64,000 bases of DNA from Microvelia longipes (GCA_018340805.1 JACMZG010001870.1:44945020-45009019), one strand, 5' to 3'; numbered from the stretch's first letter, positions 39,001-47,909 are shown. Translations and numbers: made by a program. The notes: generated by a model from the sequence alone, not told the origin.

Positions 39001-40202
39001 TCAAATAGTGTGCTATTTCCAAATAGCACAACTACAGTGGTAGACTGTTTTTTCGTAACCAAGTTTGAACTCTCTAGCATAAATACACTATAAAGCTACG
39101 AAGTAACAAGACTCACACACATATTACAGACAGACAATTGTAAAAAGTACTCATGAGCCTTAAAAACACCTAAAAAGGATAAATTCAAGGTGACATCACG
39201 GTTTCGATTTTTTGCAAAATACTTTTTCTCTGTACCTACGTTATATATATGAGTAAACAAAATTGTTGTAAACAAAACAAACAAATCATGTGGTGTGGAA
39301 ATAGCGAATAGGACTGTATGTAAGTGATAGCAAGTGGCGTAATAAAAAGGGGCTTGAAATTAAAAGAATAATGATTAAAAATAAATAAGCTTAAAATACA
39401 ACTCACCAGTTTTTAAATTGATGGAAGAATAATTTGAATTATAAAACAGATGATTTGTGTGTGTATATGTAAGGTGTGAAATATGAAAATGCTTTTATAA
39501 ATGTTAGGCCTGTGTAATAATTTGCTAAATTATAATTATACTCATTCTGGGGCTGAAACAGAGGTTGAAGCAGGTGACTTAAATTTTGAAAGCAGCAAGT
39601 TGGGTGTAAATAGGCGTTTGAGATTAGATACTTTATGAAGATAATAGATAATTGCTACAAATTTTTCTAAATAAACGTAATTAATATTAGGTTTAACAAT
39701 ATGGCGAGTTTGCAAAAAGCGTATCAAGAGTTAAGAAAATTTTAATAAATTTAAGTAGCGGCGTCTTACGTACAATAACTAAGAAATGTGAGAAAAAATA
39801 CTCTGTTCCACTCACACACAGACAAATTTATTGGTTAAACGTTAAAAAGCGAGGAATATATTAATGAAAAGGGTCAGCACACCCTATTCCTGTGATAATA
39901 ATACAAACTAACAATTAAAGTATTAACATTAATAACTTCTCATTAAAATATAAAATAAAATCTATTAACTGCACAAAACACATGTATGAAAAGAACCTAA
40001 AAAAACTCGAATGCAGCAAAGCCCCTGCCTTGATTTTTCTTGTCGAGAAAAATAAGACAAAGGTTAATAAAATCATTGATTTGTTTTACAGCCGCAGTAC
40101 AGACTGCAGATGCAGCCTCAGATGAGGCCTGGAGGTCAGATGCCATCGCAGCAACCTCAGCAGCAACAGTTTGATGACGTCAACTACGACTTCTTACCAT
40201 AG
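3063..40202 (+). CDS. MED25: Mediator of RNA polymerase II transcription subunit 25 (whole gene, 19 coding exons)
   Basis: Mediator subunit that links DNA-bound activators to Mediator and Pol II in the nucleus. Coding exons: 3063-3175, 5512-5572, 7604-7728, 9547-9766, 10507-10652, 12483-12730, 14060-14314, 16590-16727, 18381-18484, 20834-20967, 24152-24314, 26311-26490, 27642-27735, 28028-28140, 30895-31005, ~36558-36745, 37171-37236, 38283-38402, 40092-40202. All junctions are GT/AG and phases agree throughout except in exon 16. The product is about 895 aa, close to other animal MED25 proteins. Order: VWA domain (1-221), Pro/Gln/Met-rich linker (222-470), ACID/PTOV domain (471-~620), Gly/Gln-rich tail with coiled coil (699-735), LxxLL box, acidic-aromatic end. 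The start codon is the only ATG before the conserved 'ADVIFAIEG' strand. Exon 16 has indels, probably sequence error. Introns are unusually loaded with transposons. Confidence 0.95.
3385..4215 (-). mobile_element. Non-LTR retrotransposon 3' fragment (RNase H), minus strand, in MED25 intron 1
   Basis: Minus-strand frame 4178 to 3639 reads an RNase H fold: 'EIFAIND', then '[14 protein letters not shown]' (catalytic Asp), then after one in-frame stop '[18 protein letters not shown]' (the conserved HxxxxxN-ADxLA block). After it come '[15 protein letters not shown]' and a run into the cysteine-containing end. The low-coordinate end is a short (AAT)n tail, fitting a 3' terminus. 5' truncated and dead. 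The clade is Jockey/I-like by RNase H content; the exact clade is not determined. Confidence 0.85.
4232..4480. repeat. Interspersed repeat R4, copy 1
   Basis: About 250 bp closely matching 33250-33506: shared blocks 'actacaatttaaaatgct', 'aataatcaatcattaatta', 'gaaaattgtatatt' and 'cttctatatata'. Unclassified. No terminal repeats or coding capacity seen. Confidence 0.7.
4481..5511. other. Rest of MED25 intron 1
   Basis: AT-rich, noncoding as far as I can see. It contains an R1 end fragment at about 5384-5412 ('gttctgaggtaccccgta'). Acceptor tttaattttcag ends at 5511. Confidence 0.5.
5512..5572 (+). CDS. MED25: MED25 exon 2 (VWA)
   Basis: Encodes [20 protein letters not shown] after completing the split Glu codon. 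It corresponds to the loop between strands 1 and 2 of the VWA domain. Donor gtatgt, exit phase 0. The region is short and diverged; the placement rests on phase and splice sites. Confidence 0.85.
5733..6256 (-). mobile_element. Second copy of the RNase H non-LTR fragment, minus strand, intron 2
   Basis: Shares with the 3385-4215 copy the (ATT)n edge, 'caggtcagaataatcctcc' and the RNase H string '[17 protein letters not shown]' on the minus strand (6256-5975). The stretch between the two RNase H blocks is deleted, so it is a shorter, dead copy. Same orientation as the intron 1 copy. Confidence 0.8.
6580..6700. repeat. Degenerate inverted-repeat MITE M2 copy
   Basis: Ends 'ggttataatcattgacag' and 'tgtcaaatgattataacc' are inverted copies, matching the better-preserved element at 17908-18047 ('ggttataatcagttgaca'). 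Confidence 0.65.
6700..7215 (+). mobile_element. SINE-like element S2, copy 1, with flanking repeat
   Basis: The segment with 'gggttcaatccc' (B-box-like), then 'atgagagggataacattctg', 'gatcccttaccctaaat' and 'gggtataggcaaaatttagg' is repeated at 9958-10400 and, with a clearer tRNA-like head, at 49576-49815. The homology with 9958-10400 continues to about 7215. Confidence 0.65.
7604..7728 (+). CDS. MED25: MED25 exon 3 (VWA)
   Basis: Encodes [20 protein letters not shown] and continues ...[14 protein letters not shown]. '[10 protein letters not shown]' is the VWA beta-2 strand and 'FLQMLDKLE' matches the helix before the glycine loop in MED25. Acceptor ttgcag, donor gtaagt, exit phase 2. Confidence 0.93.
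7835..7965 (-). repeat. R1 fragment (minus) in intron 3
   Basis: Contains the reverse complement of the R1 5' region: 'aatgcctgaaacggataatt' and 'taccgtaggtatat' in inverted sense, as in 31085-31200. Confidence 0.65.
8035..8650 (-). mobile_element. Non-LTR retrotransposon reverse-transcriptase C-terminal fragment, minus strand
   Basis: Minus-strand reading gives broken but recognisable pieces: '[20 protein letters not shown]' (typical of the RT C-terminal 'SYGIxxWG' region) and '[19 protein letters not shown]' with 'FKKEIKDI'-like tails in several frames. The low-coordinate edge is (aaat)n next to 'gtcttatttcc', the usual 3' end. The same tail family is at 22830-23290 and, on +, at 62760-63110. 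Multiple frameshifts. Confidence 0.7.
8810..9440. repeat. Interspersed repeat R2, copy 1
   Basis: Strings such as 'taactcccaaggcaaggctg' and 'gtgcatacaagattttatct' recur, partly inverted, at 37580-38230, 53340-53700 and 56310-56510. The 115-codon minus ORF (9072-9419) lies wholly inside it and shows no conserved domain, so I treat it as repeat sequence. Confidence 0.65.
9547..9766 (+). CDS. MED25: MED25 exon 4 (VWA core)
   Basis: Encodes [20 protein letters not shown], then ...[17 protein letters not shown]...[11 protein letters not shown]. 'GGGGE..xxAEGL' and 'LICNSPPYL' are diagnostic of MED25; the latter is almost identical to the human subunit. Acceptor gttgtag, donor gtaagt, exit phase 0. 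Confidence 0.96.
9958..10400 (+). mobile_element. SINE-like element S2, copy 2 (5' truncated)
   Basis: Nearly identical to 6765-7215, including 'ggtggtctcgagcctg', 'gatcccttaccctaaat' and 'actgtttctgccttgtagtt', but without the B-box head. It sits in intron 4, about 100 bp before exon 5. Confidence 0.7.
10507..10652 (+). CDS. MED25: MED25 exon 5 (end of VWA)
   Basis: Encodes [20 protein letters not shown], then ...[14 protein letters not shown]. This matches the human '[21 protein letters not shown]' and 'DPRHMVLVRGL' ends of the VWA domain. Acceptor ttatag, donor gtaata, exit phase 2. The donor is immediately followed by a SINE, and exon end plus donor are copied by the SINE's target-site duplication. 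Confidence 0.95.
10647..10913 (-). mobile_element. tRNA-derived SINE S1 (antisense) inserted at the exon 5 splice donor
   Basis: Reverse orientation. An (AAT)n tail lies at 10657-10670, the body begins 'gcccgttagagccttgtggc', and the tRNA-like head at about 10815-10900 carries an A-box-like 'tggccaaggtcgtt' and B-box 'ggttcgcatcc' on the minus strand. A 12-bp target-site duplication 'attcaggtaata' flanks it (10647-10658 and 10902-10913). It comprises the last six exon bases plus the GT donor, so the 5' splice site exists twice. Confidence 0.88.
11041..11875. mobile_element. Element R3 with terminal inverted repeats, intron 5
   Basis: The left end 'acaagagctggacctgaaaa' through 'tgactcattttgtactac' returns inverted at about 11805-11870 ('gtagtacaaaatgagtca', 'ggcctggctctt'). 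The interior has inverted 'ataggcaga' blocks but no transposase ORF. Related ends occur at 24836-25020, 33520-33680 and 61860-61950. The class is unknown; it looks like a nonautonomous DNA transposon. Confidence 0.65.
11876..12482. other. Rest of MED25 intron 5
   Basis: Nothing recognisable beyond AT-rich sequence and a T-rich tract before the exon 6 acceptor (gattgttgcag). Small ORFs at 11859-12105 lie on both strands and have no support. Confidence 0.5.
12483..12730 (+). CDS. MED25: MED25 exon 6 (Pro-rich linker)
   Basis: Enters in phase 2 and encodes [20 protein letters not shown], then a long Pro/Tyr/Arg/Gln-rich stretch and ...[11 protein letters not shown]. This is the disordered linker after the VWA domain. 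Composition is clearly coding and much more GC-rich than the introns. The antisense ORF on the minus strand is a shadow. Donor gtgagt, exit phase 1. Confidence 0.92.
12731..14059. other. MED25 intron 6
   Basis: AT-rich, no recognisable coding or mobile-element signature. Includes an A-rich patch around 13148-13160. Acceptor ttttttag at 14059. Confidence 0.5.
14060..14314 (+). CDS. MED25: MED25 exon 7 (Gln/Pro/Met-rich linker)
   Basis: Encodes [20 protein letters not shown], then ...[20 protein letters not shown]... and ...[11 protein letters not shown]. Low-complexity Q/P/M/N sequence typical of the arthropod MED25 middle region. Donor gtaagc, enters and exits in phase 1. Confidence 0.93.
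14690..15110. repeat. Poly(A)-bearing retroelement remnant in intron 7
   Basis: A run of 38 A (about 14971-15008) sits between two related AT-rich stretches ('aatctgtatacata' at about 14696 and 15008). The block 'ccctgtgcagccgagcgcat' precedes it. This resembles a retroposed, polyadenylated insertion. No ORF or tRNA-like head recognised. Confidence 0.5.
15355..15535. repeat. Minisatellite, ~23-bp unit
   Basis: About six copies of 'acgtacacgtgttaaaataa' plus 2-3 A, preceded by a 27-A tract. Each unit carries a palindromic CACGTG hexamer. Confidence 0.85.
15868..16450. mobile_element. Foldback element FB1, intron 7
   Basis: The left arm (about 15868-16010: 'gcgagagacacctaggaaat', 'cattcaatattcgtcatc', 'cactctgttatgtta') is repeated inverted in the right arm (about 16265-16445). 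An extra partial copy of the arm end lies at 16153-16195. No ORF of note. Confidence 0.75.
16590..16727 (+). CDS. MED25: MED25 exon 8 (Gly/Pro/Met-rich linker)
   Basis: Encodes [20 protein letters not shown], then ...[20 protein letters not shown]... Acceptor tgcgtag, donor gtcagt. Enters and exits in phase 1, ending in a lone G. The same exit phase would join in frame to exon 9 or to either downstream GWWD exon. Confidence 0.92.
16731..16925. repeat. 19-bp tandem repeat starting at the exon 8 donor
   Basis: About nine units of 'agttaaatttgctcatcac', decaying toward 16920. The array begins within the donor's intronic bases (gtcagtta). Every unit carries a 'cacag' acceptor-like end. Confidence 0.85.
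17165..17375 (+). mobile_element. tRNA-related SINE S1, diverged copy, intron 8
   Basis: Head 'gcctctgtggccgtgatgg' with B-box 'gggttcgcagccc'. Body ends 'cacctgaggtgggttcccgc' and 'gatgggctgaaaggccct', homologous to the S1 body at 55478-55733. Not a functional tRNA gene. Confidence 0.75.
17908..18047. mobile_element. MITE M2 with ~30-bp terminal inverted repeats
   Basis: Begins 'cggttataatcagttgaca' and 'gtgggaaaat'; ends 'attttcccatgctgccaactg' (last base excepted in matching) and 'attataac', the inverse. 140 bp, no coding capacity. Related remnants at 6580-6700 and 47910-47990. Confidence 0.7.
18381..18484 (+). CDS. MED25: MED25 exon 9 (linker before ACID)
   Basis: Encodes [20 protein letters not shown], then ...[11 protein letters not shown], after completing a Gly codon. 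Enters in phase 1, exits in phase 0. It occupies the position taken by the 'GWWD' exons in the two downstream ACID cassettes, with the same phases but no sequence similarity. Confidence 0.92.
18515..19385. repeat. 48-bp minisatellite, about 18 units, intron 9
   Basis: Unit 'gtccgagacctatatgtatt' + 'atgcatataatcacatatgt' + 'tccttttg'. Because 48 is a multiple of 3, it gives long repetitive open frames (18498-18755, 19121-19405) that are not genes. Units differ by point changes and there is some higher-order alternation (for example units beginning 'caaagcc'). Confidence 0.92.
19440..19640 (+). repeat. Repeat R6, copy 1 (intron 9)
   Basis: Homologous to 52360-52560, upstream of ACID cassette 3: shared 'ggttcactttat', 'tttgtatccactgta' and 'cagctg-ga-ttcatctattt'. 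The homology resumes after the foldback insertion ('tttctt-acaatc-aaattaaa'). Confidence 0.65.
19647..20420. mobile_element. Foldback element FB2, three arm copies, intron 9
   Basis: The left arm (about 19647-19860) is inverted in 19885-20006. A third, inverted arm lies at 20311-20418 ('gattattgcaatacacttca', 'gcgctttaccttaataacga'). The inner palindrome is flanked by a direct repeat 'actgttttatcagt' (19647-19660 and 20007-20020). The arm contains a hammerhead-like block 'ctgatgatgacc' ... 'gaaagc' at 19924-19950 (+) and a similar one at 20163-20193 (-). Confidence 0.8.
20834..20967 (+). CDS. MED25: MED25 exon 10 (ACID domain, first part)
   Basis: Encodes [20 protein letters not shown], then ...[19 protein letters not shown]. 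This is the first strand of the ACID/PTOV beta barrel, matching the human 'AWSGVLEWQEK' and 'LTRSLPCQV'. ACID domains bind activation domains of transcription factors. Enters in phase 0, exits in phase 2; donor gtaagt. Confidence 0.96.
21840..22655 (+). repeat. Interspersed repeat R1, long copy (intron 10)
   Basis: Starts near 'aggtatataggaaaagtatt', runs through 'tgtctgtctgtgtgtg', 'atttatgctagagagttgaa', 'atttggcacgcatgtgacta', 'gacgagcgaagggagtcc' and 'gggaggatgagcgtagcaat', and ends 'ttccgaggtaccccgtaccc' + 'aattttt'. The short minus ORFs inside are not conserved. Class unknown. A partial second start lies at about 21010. Confidence 0.75.
22830..23300 (-). mobile_element. Non-LTR reverse-transcriptase 3' tail, minus strand
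   Basis: Minus ORF 23282-23040 contains '[20 protein letters not shown]' and '[20 protein letters not shown]', the conserved C-terminal end of a non-LTR RT ORF. Low-coordinate end is (aaat)n followed by 'agtctttatttgc'. 5' truncated. Confidence 0.8.
23828..24070 (-). mobile_element. tRNA-related SINE S1 (antisense), intron 10
   Basis: (AAT)n tail at 23828, body 'gcctgtctagagccattcgg', head on the minus strand from 24070 with a damaged A-box and B-box. About 15-20% diverged from the copy at 55478-55733 by eye. No clear target-site duplication seen. Confidence 0.8.
24152..24314 (+). CDS. MED25: MED25 exon 11 (ACID domain, middle)
   Basis: Encodes [20 protein letters not shown], then ...KNSKSVLFH... 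and ...[15 protein letters not shown]. Nearly the human '[17 protein letters not shown]' and 'LESLKGLYRIMGNGF'. 163 nt, exactly the length of the equivalent exon in both downstream cassettes. Enters in phase 2, exits in phase 0. Confidence 0.97.
24353..24755 (+). mobile_element. MITE M1, copy 1 (intron 11)
   Basis: 403 bp. Ends 'cagtctatcgtttagttta' and 'taaactaaacgatagactg' are inverted repeats, and TA flanks both sides (24351-24352, 24756-24757), as expected for a Tc1/mariner-type target. No ORF, so nonautonomous. It starts 38 bp after the exon 11 donor. Other copies: 25126-25526 (inverted), 47410-47810, 50129-50531. Confidence 0.92.
24836..25020 (+). repeat. R3 end fragment
   Basis: 'gtgcaagagccagacctgaaa', with the shared core starting at gcaagag, then 'atgactcattttgtactgct' and the 'gtctacctattcatagtaga' block match the R3 left end at 11041-11290. 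Confidence 0.6.
25126..25526 (-). mobile_element. MITE M1, copy 2 (reverse orientation)
   Basis: Inverted relative to copy 1, about 401 bp, TA on both sides (25124-25125, 25527-25528). The right end reads 'taaactgaacgatagact'. Two opposite copies 370 bp apart in intron 11 could pair in the pre-mRNA. Confidence 0.9.
25840..26112 (+). mobile_element. tRNA-related SINE S1 with target-site duplication, intron 11
   Basis: Head 'ccgtgaccgaggttgttaag' with A-box-like start, B-box 'gggttcgcatccc', body ending 'gctctaaacgggcattat' plus an (ATT)/(ATC) tail. A direct repeat 'tatacgtaatgga' flanks it (about 25840 and 26099). Confidence 0.9.
26311..26490 (+). CDS. MED25: MED25 exon 12 (ACID domain, end)
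   Basis: Encodes [20 protein letters not shown], then ...[20 protein letters not shown]... Matches the human 'AGCVHFPH...[36 protein letters not shown]', the last strands and C-terminal helix of the ACID barrel. Enters and exits in phase 0; donor gttggt. Confidence 0.97.
27335..27590. mobile_element. Foldback element FB3 (intron 12)
   Basis: Left 'aaaagagtctctccacaaaa', a palindromic centre 'atgagagtcagactctcat', and a right end 'ttgtgtagagtttcttttt'. It contains the hammerhead-like block 'ctgatgatggcctaggtgaa' + 'agc' at 27504-27526 (+). Arms are diverged but related to FB2 and to 58297-58365. Confidence 0.65.
27642..27735 (+). CDS. MED25: MED25 exon 13 (Gly/Gln-rich)
   Basis: Using acceptor ggtgtcag at 27641, it reads in phase 0 as [20 protein letters not shown], then [11 protein letters not shown]. 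An upstream AG (27630) would put a stop in frame, so it was not chosen. Exit phase 1, donor gtaact. The 'LVWYAG' portion is unusual for this low-complexity region and may hide compensating indels. Confidence 0.75.
28028..28140 (+). CDS. MED25: MED25 exon 14 (Gly/Met/Pro-rich)
   Basis: Encodes [20 protein letters not shown], then ...[14 protein letters not shown]. Enters in phase 1 completing Gly, exits in phase 0; donor gtaaat. Confidence 0.88.
28141..29224. other. MED25 intron 14, first part
   Basis: AT-rich. A retroelement-tail-like stretch 'ttcaattcaaaaacagtctt' at about 28933 matches the style of 38435. Nothing else recognised. Confidence 0.4.
29225..30100. mobile_element. Large foldback element FB4 (intron 14)
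   Basis: Two ~400-bp inverted arms (29225-29650 and 29670-30095). 'catcaatgtggatgaagaat', 'gacctt' with 'gtcttt', 'tgacgtaatccactt' and 'gtctgg-ctaatgtgct' on the left all recur inverted on the right. Arms are about 80% alike by eye. The arm tips carry 'ctgaagatgtctcccacagt', another hammerhead-like start. No long ORF. Confidence 0.75.
30312..30640. mobile_element. Foldback element FB5 with very similar inner arms (intron 14)
   Basis: Inner arms 'accaagtgggttggtatttt' ... 'cgaagttagacgtctg' (about 30390-30432) and their inverse (about 30520-30562) are nearly perfect. Outer arms 'atggatcaggagacgtgtgt' and 'acacatgtctcctgatccac' extend the pairing. The ORFs on both strands (30353-30646) are products of the palindrome. 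Confidence 0.8.
30895..31005 (+). CDS. MED25: MED25 exon 15 (predicted coiled coil)
   Basis: Encodes [20 protein letters not shown], then [17 protein letters not shown], a charged Gln/Leu-rich helix with heptad-like Leu spacing. Enters and exits in phase 0; donor gtgagt. A 27-nt near-copy of this exon lies at 32874-32900. Confidence 0.92.
31085..32755 (+). repeat. Interspersed repeat R1, longest copy, with internal 62-bp tandem array
   Basis: Starts 'ttttcctcatttataccgta' and ends 'gttctgaggcaccccgtacc'. It contains a duplicated 'gctagag...ttgaa' body. Between about 32030 and 32690, roughly ten tandem copies of a 62-bp unit 'gaggtttagcgaagtgagtc' + 'tgaagacatgttgcagtata' + 'aatttgtcgaattgtatatt' are present. 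Several units have single-base losses, suggesting uncorrected read errors. Confidence 0.85.
32874..32900 (+). pseudogene. Partial copy of MED25 exon 15
   Basis: 'cagcagctcggcaagagaat' + 'ttagtta' matches exon 15 at 30911-30937 in 25 of 27 positions by eye. No flanking splice sites and no further exon sequence. A duplicated scrap, or a chance match. Confidence 0.45.
33250..33506. repeat. Interspersed repeat R4, copy 2
   Basis: Collinear with 4232-4480, with small indels. See that entry. Confidence 0.7.
33520..33680 (-). repeat. R3 end fragment
   Basis: 'tgaataggcagactatg', 'atttggtttgaa' and 'gtttttggctcttggct' resemble the R3 right end at 11750-11870. Confidence 0.5.
33871..34120 (+). mobile_element. 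tRNA-related SINE S1 with many single-base indels (intron 15)
   Basis: Head 'gcctctgtgccgaaggttgt', B-box 'ggggttacgcattccc' (broken by inserted bases), body ending 'gatgagccgcaaggctctaa'. Compared with 55478-55733 it has many 1-nt gains and losses, unlike the other copies, consistent with low local sequence accuracy. Confidence 0.85.
34440..34990. repeat. Complex direct/inverted repeat cluster, intron 15
   Basis: The motifs 'tcggatgg-ttgtcc-aggc-agaac' and 'gtaatggc-tgga-a-ccggt' recur several times in both orientations (34480-34600, 34740-34830, 34865-34960). Open frames here (34550-34988) have no recognisable domain. Unclassified transposon remnant. Confidence 0.6.
35085..36440 (+). repeat. 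Interspersed repeat R1 with insertion
   Basis: R1 start 'ttccttatttatacccgtag' at about 35092 and R1 end 'gttccgaggtaccccgtacc' at 36412-36431. About 500 bp of A/T-rich unrelated sequence (35370-35880) interrupts it. Confidence 0.7.
36558..36745 (+). CDS. MED25: MED25 exon 16 (frame-disrupted Gln-rich exon; 5' edge uncertain)
   Basis: Coding-like, Gln/Asn/Gly-rich. The 3' part reads [20 protein letters not shown] to NLLQ and joins exon 17 in phase 0. A middle part reads NQQMNPA in another frame, and the 5' part ([14 protein letters not shown]) in a third. So at least two indels separate the three segments, and the exon length (188 nt) is not a multiple of three although both neighbours require it. 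A single N at 36832 and other indel-rich repeats nearby point to sequencing error rather than gene death. Confidence 0.7.
37171..37236 (+). CDS. MED25: MED25 exon 17 (Met/Gln-rich)
   Basis: Encodes [20 protein letters not shown] then LE. 66 nt, phase 0 in and out; acceptor tgttcag, donor gtttgt. Confidence 0.88.
37580..38230. repeat. Interspersed repeat R2, copy 2 (intron 17)
   Basis: Alternating 'actcccaagggag-gaaaaa' and 'ggcttcgcctcgg-agtaaa' motifs as at 8810-9440, 53340-53700 and 56310-56510. Confidence 0.65.
38283..38402 (+). CDS. MED25: MED25 exon 18 (Gln-rich, LxxLL box)
   Basis: Encodes [20 protein letters not shown], then ...[16 protein letters not shown]. 'NPGLRHLL' is an LxxLL nuclear-receptor box at the position of human 'NPQLRSLL', so this short interaction motif is conserved. 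Phase 0 in and out. Confidence 0.93.
38430..38760. repeat. Retroelement-tail-like sequence (intron 18)
   Basis: 'caattcaattcaaaaaaaac' + 'actttattgcc' resembles non-LTR 3' ends elsewhere in the window (28933, 22850). No coding homology recognised. Confidence 0.4.
38790..39265 (-). repeat. R1 copy, minus strand (intron 18)
   Basis: Reads as the inverse of R1: 'gaccacgctcaatgctgctt', 'tatttgtcgtattga', 'ttgaactctctagcataaat', and ends in the inverse of 'tataccgtaggtat'. Confidence 0.7.
39270..40091. other. Rest of MED25 intron 18
   Basis: AT-rich, nothing recognised. Acceptor ttgttttacag at 40091. Confidence 0.4.
40092..40202 (+). CDS. MED25: MED25 exon 19 (C terminus)
   Basis: Encodes [20 protein letters not shown], then ...[12 protein letters not shown] and TAG. 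The acidic-aromatic end parallels the acidic hydrophobic end of vertebrate MED25 (EDDILMDLI). Confidence 0.93.
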   Translation, partial: PQYRLQMQPQMRPGGQMPSQQPQQQQFDDVNYDFLP

Positions 40203-40760
40203 ACTTCTTCTGCTCCCTTCTTCCTTCGTCAACCATCATTACTTCTGAGTGACTATTCATTACCCAAAAATTCTATTGCAGAGTTCCACAAGACAGGAGG
40301 TGTATTTCCTTTGGAACTGCACCCTCCTCTTTTATAGTTGAAACAGTAAACTTTTACTTATTTGTCATTTTCCCTGGATTTTTCAAAGGAAATGTGCAAT
40401 TTTAGGAAAAAAATTATATACCATAGGTTGTTCAAATTCAAGTATCATTCTAAAAATGTTTCAAGTATGACGATGTATTTAGATAGTCAATGCCTCTAGT
40501 AATATTTCTCTATGGTCATGAATGTGAACATTTGACGTGATCTACAAAATAACCATGATTTTGCCAAACAGTTTTGTGTTGTTTAAATCCAAGAGTTGTT
40601 TTTATTTTACTTTCTGGATTTTTTTGTAAATAATTTTGAAGTAAAAATTTGTAATTTGTTAATTGAAAAAGAAAAGACTTAAAATATGTAAAAAAAAGTA
40701 ATTTAAATTGTATAAAATTATTGTTTAATAAATTGTGATGAAATTAAATTATGTGTAAAA
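40203..40760 (+). other. MED25: MED25 3' UTR with polyadenylation signal
   Basis: AT-rich trailer. A canonical AATAAA is at 40727-40732, after which AT-rich noncoding DNA continues. If transcripts end here, the downstream ACID cassettes belong to other transcripts. If this site is skipped, read-through is possible. Confidence 0.6.
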
Positions 40761-41172
40761 TTATATCAATTTGATTTTGGATAATAGTTGGATTTATTAA
40801 CTTTAGTTTATATTTTTGGAAACTTTTTAAATTCAAACATGGGTCTCCGTTTTTACTTAAAAGTTGGCTTTATAGTTATCTAGTTATGTTGAAATTAGCT
40901 ATATGAAATTGTTGTTTTATTCAAAAAATGACTATCACGTTAAAGGATAAATACCATAAGGCCTGTATTCAAAGACATTTTCCTTACCTAAACTTAACAT
41001 CCTTAAGGGCTCCTTAAGGATACCCTCCTTAAGGCACCTTCGTCTGACTCTCTTGATATCCTTCCGACATTCTACAACTATTATATTCTTTTAAACTTTT
41101 AAAAACTCATTTAAAAAAATCAGTACTCAGATCATTCAATATCAAATTAATACTTGTAAAAATCCACTTATT

Positions 41173-41461
41173 CATCAAACTACAAATTCCGTCTTTCCAC
41201 AAGAAATATCTATATTTAAATAGCAGAGCCAGCTTTCGGCTTTCGCCATCAACTGTGCCGGAAAGGTGAGTCTTTATATGTTGTCCAAAATCTCCGTTAA
41301 GGGCTTGGAGCAGACTCCAGTCTGCTCCAAGCCCTTAACGGAGATTTTGGACAACATATAAAGACTCACCTTTCCGGCACAGTTGATGGCGAAAGCGAAA
41401 GCCGGCTCTGCTATTTAAATATAGATATTCTTGTGGAAAAGACGGAATTTGTAGTTTGATG
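41173..41461. mobile_element. Near-perfect 289-bp palindrome (foldback FB6)
   Basis: Two ~144-bp arms with almost no spacer (centre 'gcagactccagtctgc' near 41317). The arms differ at only a few positions by eye. Each arm carries 'ttgatggcgaaagcgaaagc', a hammerhead-like block. Lies 0.4 kb past the MED25 polyadenylation signal. Confidence 0.92.
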
Positions 41462-41579
41462 TTATGAGTAATCCACAGCGTAGTAACGTACCAAATCCAC
41501 TATATCTTTTATTTTAATAAATGTTGGCTTGGCTAACAGTATGCATTAGAGAGAAAGAGAGGAAAAAATAACTATTTAG

Positions 41580-41745
41580 ATTTTTTTAGCTCATTTGGGC
41601 AGCCATTTAATAGCCAGTAAAATGTTTTAACATTTTTATAGTTATTAGCCAATGTTATTGCTATTTTTGAAACGTGTTGAATTTTCAAACTTGTTGAAAT
41701 TTGTTAAATATCCACAAAGTTTCATTTGGGCTCCCAGACTAATGT
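41580..41745. repeat. Repeat shared with 52700-53035
   Basis: 'agctcatttgggcagcca' and 'tccacaaagtttcattt' + 'gggctccca' parallel 'ggctcatttggtgcagcca' and 'tccacaaagtttcattttgg' upstream of cassette 3. Confidence 0.5.
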
Positions 41746-41997
41746 AGTATTTAATTAGCTCCTCTCAATTTAGGATTTGGCCCGCACCTTGTTTTGGTCT
41801 CAAATCTCATTAGTTCTCTGCACACCAGAATCAAGCTATTGCTCACCACTCATGGCTAAGCGCCACCTAACAAAGAATCCCTTGCACACCCTGACGTCAG
41901 TGTGCACTAACTCATTCTTTAGCCCTGATCTGAAAGTCAAAGCTCTGCAGTGCCACTAGGAGTATAACTAAATAAGTCAATCTTCAATAGCTTCTCT

Positions 41998-42200
41998 AAC
42001 TTGTGGTTATAACCTCTTTAGTTTATAATTTGTTTATAATATTTTCCCCTTGTTTACAAACTTTTACTTGGTGCAAACCTTCCTTTTAATTTGTTTATAA
42101 AATTTTCCAGGAGTTTAAAAGCACTTCCACTAGGTTATAATCGTTTCTACTAGTTTATAAGCTTTTCCATTTGTTTATAATCATTCCACTGTGATCAGTT
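41998..42200. repeat. Degenerate ~40-bp tandem repeat
   Basis: Recurring 'gtttataat' plus 'cttttccactag'-like units, five or six copies with drift. Confidence 0.55.
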
Positions 42201-42465
42201 AATTTCTTATGTCATTAGCTTTGAACGTGATAAATCAACATACTATATACATACTAGTGTTGTCAGGTTTTTAGTAAATATTATAAAAACATGCTATACA
42301 TAATGCCTCAGGATTAAAGGAGGCAGTAGTTTTATTTTATTCTCTTAGCTCAAATTATCATCTTACGGCTTGCATATCTTCATAATTTGATTCTAATAAA
42401 AAGATTTAAAATTCAATAGTTTACCTTCTTCTAGTTATTAATGATTATTTTTTTTGTTTTCACAG

Positions 42466-47358
<4,893 letters not shown>

Positions 47359-47409
47359 ACTTACGAGTTTGTCAAAGCAATCTGAGTAGATATCAAATAA
47401 CAATCTGTA

Positions 47410-47810
47410 CAGTCTATCGTTTAGTTTAAAAATCCCTAAGGTCATAAGTATTTTGGGGATTGACCAATCAGAGAAGCCGCTGCCAACCTCTCACTTAAAA
47501 AGAGAAAAAAATCCCTATCACAATAACCGCTGTAGGGAAAAAACCTTCTTCTCGGCTATCGTTCACTTTGTTAGTGGTTCTTCTTTTGTTTACATCGTTT
47601 TGAAAACTACTTTCTAATTAATCTTAATAATGATATTTTAAAATAAAACTACACAAAAGAAATGTAAAAAAAACATCGCCAAGAAAATACGGGTAAAATA
47701 ACCTGATTTGTTTACATAGTTTTTCCCGCTCCTTTCTTGCAGGGATATTTTTCTTAAGAATCAGTGGTGTCTAAACTGACCTGTCAAGATTTTTAAACTT
47801 AGATAGACTG
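47410..47810 (+). mobile_element. MITE M1, copy 3 (in the putative 3' UTR of cassette 2)
   Basis: 401 bp, TA on each side (47408-47409, 47811-47812), inverted-repeat ends 'cagtctatcgtttagttta' / damaged 'taaacttagatagactg'. Starts 51 bp after the stop codon. Confidence 0.9.
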
Positions 47811-47909
47811 TAGTCACTAGTTTCAGATGTTATTCACAAATTGAGTTGCTGAAGTGAAACCGTTTTAAATAAAAACTGTATTACTACTATTTCTATGTTA
47901 TTGTTATAC

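Noticed and set aside
41777..41959. ORF as initiator exon of cassette 2
   Set aside because: No suitable phase-1 donor and the peptide looks random; not supportable.
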